8,819 bases of DNA from Bryobacterales bacterium (GTDB lineage Bacteria > Acidobacteriota > Terriglobia > Bryobacterales > Bryobacteraceae). The stretch is taken from assembly GCA_009697495.1 (NCBI GenBank), contig SHUN01000092.1:1-8819 (forward strand), given 5' to 3'. Both the position numbers and the translations under genes were made by a program. Below the pieces are notes generated by a model that was not told the origin of the DNA, did not search any database, and saw only the letters and a program-made list of their open reading frames with translations. Shown one piece after another: positions 1-5,980 of the stretch. Position 1 is the stretch's first letter, and each line of letters begins with the position of its first letter.

Positions 1-87
1 CGGCATCGTGATTATGTAGAGTCCTCTGGAGACGAAAACGAATGGGGGCTTCGCCGTTTGCATCCCGAGGCCCCTGACTCAACATAA
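1..87 (+). other. Open frame entering from left edge, uncertain
   Basis: Frame 1 is open from the first base to a TAA at 85-87 (28 codons), and that stop lies inside the first ACTCAACATAA repeat. The peptide (it begins RHRDYVESSGDENEWG) matches no family I recognise. It could be the tail of a gene cut by an element end, or chance. A 28-codon open frame at this GC content is weak evidence on its own. Confidence 0.15.
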
Positions 88-104
88 TCCGGAACTCAAC
101 ATAA
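77..104. repeat. Pair of 11-bp direct repeats, possible recombinase or IS end
   Basis: ACTCAACATAA occurs at 77-87 and again, identical, at 94-104, a period of 17 bp. On the minus strand each copy reads TTATGTTGAGT. Short AT-rich iterated sites set in GC-rich sequence are typical of recombinase or transposase binding sites at element ends. No recombinase gene is visible here, so the assignment is inferred from sequence style alone. Confidence 0.4.
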
Positions 105-127
105 GACCCACTTACGTTCTGCAAAAC

Positions 128-176
128 TTGCCCTCCCGGGCTGCGGTACCGTGGCCGCCAAACCACAGCAGGGCAA
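128..176. repeat. Imperfect inverted repeat with two-part stem
   Basis: TTGCCCT (128-134) pairs perfectly with AGGGCAA (170-176). Just inside, CTGCGGT pairs with ACCACAG with one mismatch. The result is a two-segment stem of roughly 14 pairs with a GC-rich loop. No U-tract follows, so a terminator is unlikely. It could be a structural element of a mobile DNA end or a structured transcript. The arrangement is seen directly; the role is unknown. Confidence 0.35.
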
Positions 177-396
177 GGCGTTATCATCCCCGCCGGCGGC
201 GGGCGGCTGGATCACTTTTGCCGAACATACCCGGGCAAATTCTCCCGATCGCCGAAGCTCGTCCAACCGCGTAAGCGCCAGCCACGCCACTTTTGGTGGA
301 GGGCTTCGGCGTACGAGTGGTCTCGATGGCCTGCGCGGAAACCGGCTTCCGCCCGCCATGCAGCCAACGGGGGCAAACTGCGGCAGAGGGTCGCAA

Positions 397-430
397 TGAC
401 CAAATGTGGTCACGCGGCTTTGGTTGACCA
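397..430. promoter_or_regulatory. TGACCA inverted repeat, possible operator
   Basis: TGACCA (397-402) and TGGTCA (407-412) form a perfect 6-bp inverted repeat with a 4-bp spacer. A third TGACCA half-site lies at 425-430. The cluster sits about 135-165 bp upstream of the first gene of the lipoprotein/Mla operon. It could be a dimeric regulator site or a small hairpin. The repeats are seen; any binding protein is inferred. Confidence 0.3.
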
Positions 431-478
431 GGGCCTGCGTCTTTGGCGGATGGACGCTTTTAGCTACGAATTGGGCCG

Positions 479-484
479 TATATT
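479..484 (+). promoter_or_regulatory. Possible -10 element for the lipoprotein/Mla operon
   Basis: TATATT at 479-484 resembles a sigma-70 -10 box about 80 bp upstream of the lipoprotein start. No good -35 hexamer is found at the usual spacing, so this is only the best candidate in the leader. Confidence 0.2.
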
Positions 485-563
485 CTTACCCGCGGCGGAG
501 CCGGCCGATTGGTGACGCAGTTGCATATAAGCAGATGGACGCGAATAAGAAAGAGATTCACAA

Positions 564-1112
564 ATGACAGTATTAGCGAAATATGTGGCGGCGGGGACAT
601 TCGTAGCGATGAGCACCCTTGCCGGATGCGCCGCAAGCCCTCCCCTTTCAGTGGACGTCACGCGCACCCTACGCCAATCACTCGATGCGGCCGGCCTAAA
701 AGACGTCACGATCAAACAAGATCGCGAGAAAGGCGTTGTGACCCTTGGCGGTCTCGTCGGAACAGACGACGATAAGGCGCGGGCGGAACTCCTTGCCAAA
801 CCCATCGCGGCGGGGCAGGTATTGGCGGTTGAAATCGCGGTGATTCCGGACGGCGCGGAGAAAGATGCCAAGGCTATCAACACCGAATTAGACAAAGGAA
901 TCGAGCACAACCTGGACGCCGCGTTGATTGCGAAAAAGCTCCGCGACTCAGTGAAATACAAGGTAAAGAATTCCGTGGTGACGCTTTCCGGCGAGGTCGG
1001 ATCACAGGCGACACGCGCGATGGCGGAACAGTTGGCCGCGGCAGTGCCGTATGTGACGCAAGTCGTGAATACCTTGCAGGTAAAGAACCAAAAAGCAACG
1101 TCGACGAACTGA
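564..1112 (+). CDS. Dual BON-domain lipoprotein (DolP/OsmY-like)
   Basis: This is a predicted secreted lipoprotein of 182 residues. The N-terminus has a short basic and hydrophobic signal peptide and a lipobox, L19-A-G-C22, so Cys22 should be acylated after signal peptidase II cleavage. Two BON domains follow, at about 29-95 and 112-173; the second carries the typical VVTLSGEV strand motif (138-145). BON domains bind phospholipid membranes, and E. coli DolP (formerly YraP) is a dual-BON outer-membrane lipoprotein of similar size. The ATG is preceded by a purine-rich AGAAAGAGA about 8 bases upstream. The gene ends 23 bp before the permease ATG, so the two are probably co-transcribed. This suggests a role with the Mla transporter at the outer membrane, which is inference from position. 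OsmY-type periplasmic stress proteins are the main alternative, but the lipobox favours DolP-like. Confidence 0.88.
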   Translation: MTVLAKYVAAGTFVAMSTLAGCAASPPLSVDVTRTLRQSLDAAGLKDVTIKQDREKGVVTLGGLVGTDDDKARAELLAKPIAAGQVLAVEIAVIPDGAEKDAKAINTELDKGIEHNLDAALIAKKLRDSVKYKVKNSVVTLSGEVGSQATRAMAEQLAAAVPYVTQVVNTLQVKNQKATSTN

Positions 1113-1135
1113 GAATCTCCCTGATAAAAAGAGTG

Positions 1136-1906
1136 ATGACGAGCGCGGAAGAGGCAATCGAATGGTTTGGCGGGCTCAGTCTGTTTGCCGGTCAAGTGCT
1201 GCGAGATGCGTTCCGTAGACCGTTTGAGTTCACCGAGTTTCTTAGACAGGTCTTCGAGATCGGCTGGCGTTCGGCTCCGCTCATCGTACTTTCGGGCCTC
1301 GCGGTAGGAGCCGTGCTTTCCATGCACACAAGGTCCACGCTCGAAAGATTCGGAGCCGAATCGATGATTCCAACGGCGCTCGCCTTCGCCTTAGTCAAGG
1401 AGACGGGGCCGTTGGTGACCGGTCTGTTGATATCGGGCCGGGTGGGCGCCGGCATTGGAGCGGAACTCGGGGGGATGCGGGTCACCGAGCAGATCGACGC
1501 GCTGGAATCCCTCGCGGTGGATTCATTCAAATATCTGGTGGTTACGCGAGTCGCCGCGGCGGTAGTTTGCCTGCCGCTGCTGACTGTCCTGATGAACTTT
1601 TCCGGACTTTTGGGAGGTTTCTTCGCGGAGGCGGCGATCTCGGGGGCTTCCTTCGCATTCTATTTCCAGACGGCCTTCAGTAGCTTGGCGTTCTCCGACT
1701 ATATTCCTCCCACGCTGAAGACGATGGTGTTCGGCTTTCTCATTGGCTCGACATCTTCGTACCTCGGCTATAACGCGACAGGGGGCGCCGAGGGCGTCGG
1801 ACGGGCATCCACGCAAAGCGTGGTTCTTTCTTCGATATTTCTTATCGTCGCCAATGTGATTCTGGTCAAGGGCATATTCTTTCTGTATCCCGGGAGCGGT
1901 TCATGA
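1136..1906 (+). CDS. mlaE: MlaE-type ABC transporter permease (YrbE family)
   Basis: This is the integral inner-membrane permease of an Mla/MCE lipid transporter, 256 residues, the usual family length. It has several hydrophobic segments and the family signature: EtGP at about 90-93, then GRVGAGIGAELGGM followed by VTEQIDAL (to 124), and later YNATGGAEGVGRAST (about 213-227). The MlaE dimer sits between the MlaF ATPases and the MlaD hexamer and carries phospholipid across the inner membrane. A GTG at 1133 directly precedes the ATG at 1136 and is an alternative start; neither has a strong Shine-Dalgarno. The stop overlaps the next gene's start (ATGA at 1903-1906), so translation is coupled. 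Separate MlaB and MlaC genes are not found in this operon. The family call is firm; lipid direction is not shown by the sequence. Confidence 0.93.
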   Translation: MTSAEEAIEWFGGLSLFAGQVLRDAFRRPFEFTEFLRQVFEIGWRSAPLIVLSGLAVGAVLSMHTRSTLERFGAESMIPTALAFALVKETGPLVTGLLISGRVGAGIGAELGGMRVTEQIDALESLAVDSFKYLVVTRVAAAVVCLPLLTVLMNFSGLLGGFFAEAAISGASFAFYFQTAFSSLAFSDYIPPTLKTMVFGFLIGSTSSYLGYNATGGAEGVGRASTQSVVLSSIFLIVANVILVKGIFFLYPGSGS

Positions 1907-2676
1907 GCGTTCCCATTCACCGCGGCCAGGATGTAAGTCAACCGGCGATTGTCGTGGAGTCGGTGTCGAAGTCATTCGGATCGCGCACTGTTTTGAATGA
2001 TTTTTCATTCACGGTGCCCGCAGGCACTACTTTTGTACTTCTTGGCCGCAGCGGCACCGGTAAGAGCGTGACGCTGAAGCTAATTTGCGGGCTCATCAAG
2101 CCGGATGCCGGCACGGTGACTGTGAACGGTGCGGACATTACGAAACTTGAAAGCCGTGAATTGGCGGAAACGCGCAAGCACATGGGATTTCTGTTTCAAA
2201 GCGCCGCATTATTTGATTCCATCTCGGTTGGGGAAAATGTCGCTTTTCCGCTTCGCCGCCATACGAAGAAGGCGGATGCGGAGATCCGCGACCAGGCGCA
2301 AGCCTTACTGGAAAAACTCGGGCTGGGCAAGGAGTATGACAGCATGCCCGGCGACCTATCCGGCGGTATGAGAAAACGCGCCGGAATCGCGCGCGCTTTG
2401 GCCGTGGACCCGTCGATCCTTCTGGTCGACGAACCCAGCGCCGGGCTTGATCCCATTACGTCACGAGAAATCGACGAGTTACTCATCGAGATAGGGGCGA
2501 ATCGTCAGGCGACACTCGTGGTAGTTACTCATAACATGCCGAGCGCCCGGCGTATTGCCGATCAGATGGCGTTTCTGGACGAGGGCCGGCTGTTGGCGCA
2601 GGGAACAGTGGAAGAGATGGAACGAAGCGAACATCAACTGGTACGCGATTTTATGAAAGCTCCGCAGGGTGGATAA
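1903..2676 (+). CDS. mlaF: MlaF-type ABC transporter ATP-binding protein
   Basis: This cytoplasmic ATPase of 257 residues powers the Mla lipid transporter. All ABC motifs are intact: Walker A GRSGTGKS (48-55), Q-loop Gln99, signature LSGGM (152-156), Walker B ILLVDEP (172-178) with catalytic Glu177, D-loop SAGLD (179-183) and H-loop His210. The signature LSGGMRKRAGIARAL is the form typical of MlaF/Mkl ATPases. It starts on an ATG overlapping the permease stop and ends 2 bp before the MCE gene. A short N-terminal extension of about 14 residues precedes the ABC core. Nothing suggests loss of activity. A generic ABC ATPase would be the only alternative, and the permease and MCE neighbours settle it. 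Confidence 0.95.
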   Translation: MSVPIHRGQDVSQPAIVVESVSKSFGSRTVLNDFSFTVPAGTTFVLLGRSGTGKSVTLKLICGLIKPDAGTVTVNGADITKLESRELAETRKHMGFLFQSAALFDSISVGENVAFPLRRHTKKADAEIRDQAQALLEKLGLGKEYDSMPGDLSGGMRKRAGIARALAVDPSILLVDEPSAGLDPITSREIDELLIEIGANRQATLVVVTHNMPSARRIADQMAFLDEGRLLAQGTVEEMERSEHQLVRDFMKAPQGG

Positions 2677-2678
2677 GT

Positions 2679-4097
2679 ATGGAAACAACAAGAAAACTGA
2701 TTGTCGGAATTTTCGTTGGGGCCTGTCTGCTACTTTTTGGCGTAGGGCTTTTCCTGATTGGCAACAGCAGTCAATTGTTCGCGCAGTCATTTAAGGCGTA
2801 TGCTGAGTTTTCGAAGATCACCGGGATACAAAACGGCAGTAAAGTCCGCGTGGCGGGGATGGACGCCGGGACGGTGACGCGGATCGAAGTACCTCCGCAA
2901 CCCGACGCCAAATTTCGAGTCCATTTTCGAATTGTCGAAAAGCTGCACGGGATTGTCCGGCAGGATTCGGTCGCCACCATTCAAACGGATGGCCTTCTGG
3001 GCAACAAATTTCTACAAATCGACGCTGGATCGGCGGGCTCCCAGCTTGCGGGAAATGACTCGATGATCCGTTCCAAAGAGCCTTTCGATTGGGGCAATCT
3101 TATGGACGAGATCAATGATGTCGTCAAGCAGGTGAGCGGGATCATGGGAACCGTAAAAGACCAGATCGCCTCTACATTGACGCAGATTGAAGGCACGGTT
3201 AAGTTAGCCAATGTCTTGATCAAAGACGCGACGCCGGAGGTAAAGAGTATTCTCGCCTCCTCCAAACAAATCAGCCGGAACCTCGATCAGATCATTGACG
3301 GCGTGCAGGAGGGCAAGGGCGCATTGGGCGCGTTATTCAAGGACAATGAGCTGCAGGCAAGCGTGAAGCGGAGCGTGGAGAAGACGGAGAAGGCTATCGA
3401 CAATGTCCGCGATGTTACTGCCGGGACGAAGAAGATCGTCGATAAGGTTGCGGAGAGCGATATCGTCCCCGAAATCCAGCGAGCGGTAAAGAACATGCAA
3501 CAGATTACGGTGCAGGTGAGGGCCGCCGTGGACAAGTTTGAGTCGGCTTCGGGCGAAGGCGGCGTAGCCGAAAATCTCCAGCGGACGCTGGTGGGCGCGC
3601 AGGAGGCAATGTCCGATCTAGCCGACGACACCGAAGCACTGAAGCACAACTTCCTATTTCGGGGTTTCTTCAACAGGCGCGGATTCTTTGACCTTGGCGC
3701 ATTGACGACGCCGGAATATAAGGCGCCGAGTTTCGGGAAGGGATTCAAGCGACACCGCTTGTGGATAAGCAGCGTCGACCTATTCGAAAAGAATGCGAAG
3801 GGCGAGGAAGCGCTGTCACGCGAAGGAAAGTTGAAGCTTGACGAAGCAATGACCGAGCTTATGGCATTTCCGCGCAATGGGCCGCTGATGGTGGAAGGAT
3901 TCACCGGGCAAGGAACGGTTTCACAGGTTTACCTGACGGGCCGGCGCCGGGCCGTTCTCGTGCAGGCGTATCTGATCCTTCGATTCCGGCTGCGTCCGGC
4001 CTACGTCGGTGTGGTTTCAATGGGCGCGGAACCGCTGGCCCCGGGAAGCGGTCCCGAGATCAAAGAAGGCGTGGGGATTGTTTCTTTCTATAAATAG
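2679..4097 (+). CDS. mlaD: MlaD-type MCE protein with coiled coil and OmpA-like C-terminus
   Basis: This is the substrate-binding MCE subunit, 472 residues, about 2.5 times the length of E. coli MlaD. One N-terminal membrane anchor (about 8-28) is followed by an MCE domain (about 37-117) with the usual strand core FSKITGIQNGSKVRVAGMDAG. A long predicted helical region (about 140-325) follows, containing the MCE-family motif EGKGALGALF (211-220). The C-terminus (about 380-472) resembles an OmpA-type domain: a leading helix (LDEAMTELMAFP), a PLMVEGFTG strand, a RRRAVLVQAYL helix and a final MGAEPLAPGSG segment. The Asp that usually follows 'GxT' in peptidoglycan-binding OmpA domains is Gly410. 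MCE hexamers form lipid channels; the coiled coil may extend this across the periplasm and the tail may contact the cell wall or outer membrane. The MCE call is firm; the tail fold is inferred. Confidence 0.92.
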   Translation: METTRKLIVGIFVGACLLLFGVGLFLIGNSSQLFAQSFKAYAEFSKITGIQNGSKVRVAGMDAGTVTRIEVPPQPDAKFRVHFRIVEKLHGIVRQDSVATIQTDGLLGNKFLQIDAGSAGSQLAGNDSMIRSKEPFDWGNLMDEINDVVKQVSGIMGTVKDQIASTLTQIEGTVKLANVLIKDATPEVKSILASSKQISRNLDQIIDGVQEGKGALGALFKDNELQASVKRSVEKTEKAIDNVRDVTAGTKKIVDKVAESDIVPEIQRAVKNMQQITVQVRAAVDKFESASGEGGVAENLQRTLVGAQEAMSDLADDTEALKHNFLFRGFFNRRGFFDLGALTTPEYKAPSFGKGFKRHRLWISSVDLFEKNAKGEEALSREGKLKLDEAMTELMAFPRNGPLMVEGFTGQGTVSQVYLTGRRRAVLVQAYLILRFRLRPAYVGVVSMGAEPLAPGSGPEIKEGVGIVSFYK

Positions 4098-4150
4098 AGC
4101 GGGGGGCGAGGTGTTCGTGGAAATGCGCGCCTCGATTCCTGCTTCCCGGC

Positions 4151-4186
4151 CGGTGCCGTTTACGGAAGCGGGCTGCACCGTTTCGG
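4151..4186 (+). terminator. Possible terminator after the Mla operon
   Basis: CGGTGC (4151-4156) pairs with GCACCG (4175-4180) across an 18-base loop, with a smaller CCGT-TT-ACGG hairpin (4156-4165) next to it, and then TTTCGGGGGTTTT. It lies between convergent genes (the MCE gene ends at 4097, the next minus-strand gene at 4223), where a terminator is expected. The stem is short and the T-run broken, so confidence is low. Confidence 0.22.
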
Positions 4187-4217
4187 GGGTTTTCCTGAAC
4201 CGCGCAGACGTAGCCGA

Positions 4218-4241
4218 CTCCCTCACGGTCGCGGCTCGGTA
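4218..4241 (-). repeat. Dispersed repeat, copy 1, overlapping a stop codon
   Basis: Positions 4222-4241 read CTCACGGTCGCGGCTCGGTA on the plus strand. They match the copies at 6239-6258 and 6294-6313 except for one base (C for T). On the minus strand the repeat supplies the last codons and the TGA stop of the 138-residue protein that ends at 4223, giving the C-terminus TEPRP. Three nearly identical copies in the same orientation within 2.1 kb indicate a dispersed repeat family. Confidence 0.75.
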
Positions 4242-4639
4242 CCGGGCGGTTGGTTCTTGCCGCTTCCGTGTTCGCGGATCCAGTTATCGACAAAGTCGCG
4301 AAGGGACAGGAGTTTTTCTTTGAACTCGTCCTTGGCTTCGGGGATTTCGACTCGGTTCTTAAACCGGGCCTGGACTTTGGCAAGCTCGTTCATTGCCCGG
4401 TCCAGGGGATGTTCGAGCGGCGGTTCTGCGATCTCGGCTATGTTCCATTCGCGGGCGAAGCGGCGAACTTCCTCCTTCCAGCTTTCGGGCGCGGCGGTGC
4501 TGGCGCCGACCATGCTGGCGTGTCTGGCGAGGTCGCTGTCTCCCCGGCCTTCTGCTTGTCGAGCGACTTCGCCGGCGGCTTGCTTGAGGCTCATCGTCCT
4601 GTGAATCGGGGCTTGAGCCGGGGTTGGTGTTTGCTCCAT
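4223..4639 (-). CDS. Hypothetical small helical protein
   Basis: This is a protein of 138 residues that I do not recognise. The ATG at 4639 was chosen over an upstream start at 4729 because AAAGGA lies 8 bases before it and because the longer form would overlap the preceding gene. It has no signal peptide or membrane segment. The N-terminus is Pro/Thr/Gln-rich, followed by charged helical stretches: SLKQAAGEVARQAEGRGD (about 17-34), WKEEVRRFAREWNIAEIAEP, and a long helix from LDRAMNELAKVQARF to LRDFVDNWIREHG (about 83-128). The last residues, TEPRP, and the stop come from a dispersed repeat, so the original C-terminus may have differed. It follows the coiled-coil gene by 20 bp and is probably its operon partner. 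It looks cytoplasmic; its function is unknown. Confidence 0.62.
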   Translation of the reverse strand: MEQTPTPAQAPIHRTMSLKQAAGEVARQAEGRGDSDLARHASMVGASTAAPESWKEEVRRFAREWNIAEIAEPPLEHPLDRAMNELAKVQARFKNRVEIPEAKDEFKEKLLSLRDFVDNWIREHGSGKNQPPGTEPRP

Positions 4640-4659
4640 GAGGAATTTCCTTTCGACGT

Positions 4660-5172
4660 CTACGCCGGGGCGGGCTCGGGGGCGGGATTGTCGTTCTTCC
4701 CGCCGCGTTCGCGAATCATTTTGCCCCACATGTCGATGAGGGCGTCGAGCTTGCCCTGCGTCTCGGCGCTCTTTACCGAGAGTTCGTTGATGTGCTGTTC
4801 CGTCGTCGCCTGACTCTCCGTCAGTTTCGCCTGACTCTCCGTCAGTTTGACCTGGGCCCCGGCGATTTTGCCAATTTGCAGCTCCGCCGCAGTCTGGGAA
4901 ATGGCTAGTTCGGTCATGAAAGAAGTGAGTGCATTCAGCTTTTTGTCCTGATCTTTTTTTAGTTCGAACAGCGCGTGAACATCCGTGTCCCGCTTGCCCA
5001 CCTGGGCGACGATGCGCTGTATCTCTTCCATCCGGTGTTGCTGGCTGATATTGAGGGCGGCGAAGGCCGTGTGGCTGTCTGAGGCAAAGGCGGCCAGGGC
5101 CTTGGCCAATGTTTCGTGCGCGGCTTCGATGCGTTCGAAACGGCGGTCTTCGGGGGATCGCTCCTGGGACAT
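4660..5172 (-). CDS. Hypothetical coiled-coil protein
   Basis: This is a predicted cytoplasmic coiled-coil protein of 170 residues. The ATG at 5172 has a near-perfect Shine-Dalgarno (AAAGGAGG at 5178-5185, 5-base spacing) and a TATAAT at 5210-5215, so it is preferred to the longer frame starting at 5274. The sequence starts with a charged segment (SQERSPEDRRFERIEAAHE). It continues as an almost unbroken helix rich in Ala, Gln, Glu and Lys with heptad-like spacing, including a duplicated seven-residue unit, KLTESQA (from a 21-bp tandem duplication). It ends in a short Pro/Ala tail. Such proteins resemble phage-tail or chemoreceptor-like helical bundles, but no catalytic motif or signal peptide is visible. 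It is probably co-transcribed with the next gene. The function is unknown; oligomerisation is the safest guess. Confidence 0.72.
   Translation of the reverse strand: MSQERSPEDRRFERIEAAHETLAKALAAFASDSHTAFAALNISQQHRMEEIQRIVAQVGKRDTDVHALFELKKDQDKKLNALTSFMTELAISQTAAELQIGKIAGAQVKLTESQAKLTESQATTEQHINELSVKSAETQGKLDALIDMWGKMIRERGGKNDNPAPEPAPA
4807..4848 (-). repeat. 21-bp perfect tandem duplication inside the coiled-coil gene
   Basis: CGCCTGACTCTCCGTCAGTT plus a T occurs at 4807-4827 and again, identical, at 4828-4848. The unit is 21 bp, so the reading frame is kept and exactly one heptad (KLTESQA-like) is added. An exact copy suggests recent slippage and possible length variation between strains. 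Confidence 0.9.
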
Positions 5173-5177
5173 TGTGC

Positions 5178-5250
5178 CCTCCTTTGGCGTGGCAACGCGG
5201 GTAGCTTTGATTATAGGGGTTTGGTCGCGCCTGGCGGGCGGCACCGCCAG
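5178..5250 (-). promoter_or_regulatory. Promoter, RBS and overlapping inverted repeat for the coiled-coil operon
   Basis: On the minus strand a perfect TATAAT (5210-5215) lies 37 bp upstream of the ATG at 5172, and AAAGGAGG (5178-5185) is a strong ribosome binding site. A perfect inverted repeat, CTGGCGG-N6-CCGCCAG (5231-5250), covers the place where the -35 would be (about 5233-5238). No TTGACA-like -35 is present. The repeat is therefore a candidate operator or activator site; the regulator is unknown. Confidence 0.5.
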
Positions 5251-5284
5251 AGCCAGCGATATTTGCGGCTGCAAAAGCTACTCG

Positions 5285-5309
5285 CGCGGTTAGGAATCGC
5301 GAAACCGCG
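5285..5309 (-). terminator. Possible terminator of the ferritin-like gene
   Basis: CGCGGTT (5285-5291) and AACCGCG (5303-5309) form a perfect 7-bp stem with an 11-base loop, starting 37 bp past the stop of the ferritin-like gene on the minus strand. It is followed on that strand by CGAGTAGCTTTTGC, a weak T-run about 9 bases away. The stem is good and the tail poor. Confidence 0.35.
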
Positions 5310-5346
5310 GCCGGGTCATCCGTTGCGGGAGATGGATGCGCGGGGG

Positions 5347-5937
5347 CTACTTAATGGGCTCGGAGGCGTTTCGCTCGGTTTTGCTGAGCAAGTCGAGGAT
5401 TTTTTTCATGTCGTCGGCGTGTTCTTCTTCGTTGGCGAGGATTTTCTCGATTGCCCTGCGGGTGGTTGGGTCGTCGTCACCGAGGTATTTGATGATTTCG
5501 TTGTAGGACTCGATGGCGATGCGTTCGGCGACGAGGTCTTCGCGGACCATGTCGAGGAGCGACTGGCCTTCGACGTACTGGGAATGGCTGCGCATGGCGA
5601 GGCCTTCTGGATTAAAGTCGGGTTCGCCGCCGAGTTGGGTGATGCGTTCGGCGGCAACGTCAGCGTGGCCTTGTTCTTCCTTGGCGTGTTCGAGGAACTC
5701 GGCGGCGACGGCCTGGGCGTGGATGCCGGTGGCCATGTAGTAGTGCCGTTTGTAGCGGAGAACACAGACGAGTTCCGTCGCCAGGACTTCATTGAGAATC
5801 CTGATGACAGTCTTGCGGTCTGCCTTGTAGCTATCGGTCACGGCACCCATTTCCATGTGCTTGCGGGCGCGGCGGCGGAGTTCTTCAACGTCGGTTACAA
5901 ACGGATGGGACGGCGCTTTGGCCTGTTTGGTTTTCAT
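5347..5937 (-). CDS. Bacterioferritin-like diiron protein, probably non-heme
   Basis: This is a ferritin-superfamily four-helix protein of 196 residues that should oxidise and store iron in the cytoplasm. The diiron ligands of bacterioferritin are all recognisable: Glu55 (in ATEL), Glu88-x-x-His91 (EQGH), Glu138 (in LVAER) and Glu170-x-x-His173 (EEEH). The Glu55-Glu88 spacing of 33 matches Bfr Glu18-Glu51. The position of the Bfr heme ligand Met52 is Gln89, so heme binding is unlikely. An N-terminal extension of about 37 residues precedes the first helix, and a basic/polar tail ends the protein; the extension could act in DNA or partner contact. The ATG at 5937 has AAAGAGGAAC just upstream. 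It stands alone, with a leader inverted repeat (5957-5980) and a possible terminator (5285-5309). A Dps-like protein is the main alternative. Confidence 0.88.
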   Translation of the reverse strand: MKTKQAKAPSHPFVTDVEELRRRARKHMEMGAVTDSYKADRKTVIRILNEVLATELVCVLRYKRHYYMATGIHAQAVAAEFLEHAKEEQGHADVAAERITQLGGEPDFNPEGLAMRSHSQYVEGQSLLDMVREDLVAERIAIESYNEIIKYLGDDDPTTRRAIEKILANEEEHADDMKKILDLLSKTERNASEPIK

Positions 5938-5956
5938 AGTTCCTCTTTAAGCTTTA

Positions 5957-5980
5957 CGAAAGGCGAATGCAGACCTTTCG
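5957..5980. promoter_or_regulatory. Perfect inverted repeat in the ferritin-like gene leader
   Basis: CGAAAGG (5957-5963), a 10-base spacer and CCTTTCG (5974-5980) form a perfect 7+7 inverted repeat beginning 20 bp upstream of the ATG at 5937. It could be an operator (for example for an iron- or redox-responsive regulator) or a leader hairpin near the ribosome binding site. It does not resemble a canonical Fur box. Confidence 0.45.

Larger units (their letters stand above)
105..563. other. Gene-free stretch upstream of the Mla operon
   Basis: No convincing gene is present. Several frames on both strands are open between about 96 and 413, but the peptides are rich in Arg, Pro, Ser and Gly. 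None has a good ribosome binding site or a recognisable domain, as expected of GC-rich non-coding DNA. The stretch holds an imperfect hairpin (128-176), a TGACCA inverted repeat (397-430) and a possible -10 (479-484). It may be part of a dispersed or mobile element bounded by the 77-104 repeats. Confidence 0.5.

Noticed and set aside
189..199. CCGCCGGCGG palindrome
   Set aside because: Short GC-only palindromes are expected by chance in such GC-rich sequence.
96..413. 105-codon minus-strand frame near the left edge
   Set aside because: Several frames on both strands are open over the same bases, the peptide is low-complexity Arg/Pro/Ser-rich and there is no ribosome binding site.
464..1327. 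287-codon open frame on the minus strand
   Set aside because: It lies antisense to the BON lipoprotein and the start of mlaE, whose domains are clear; the antisense peptide is Ser/Arg/Thr-rich with no motif.
3287..3904. 205-codon open frame antisense to the MCE gene
   Set aside because: Ser/Thr/Arg-rich with no domain; the sense frame is a clear MlaD-type protein.
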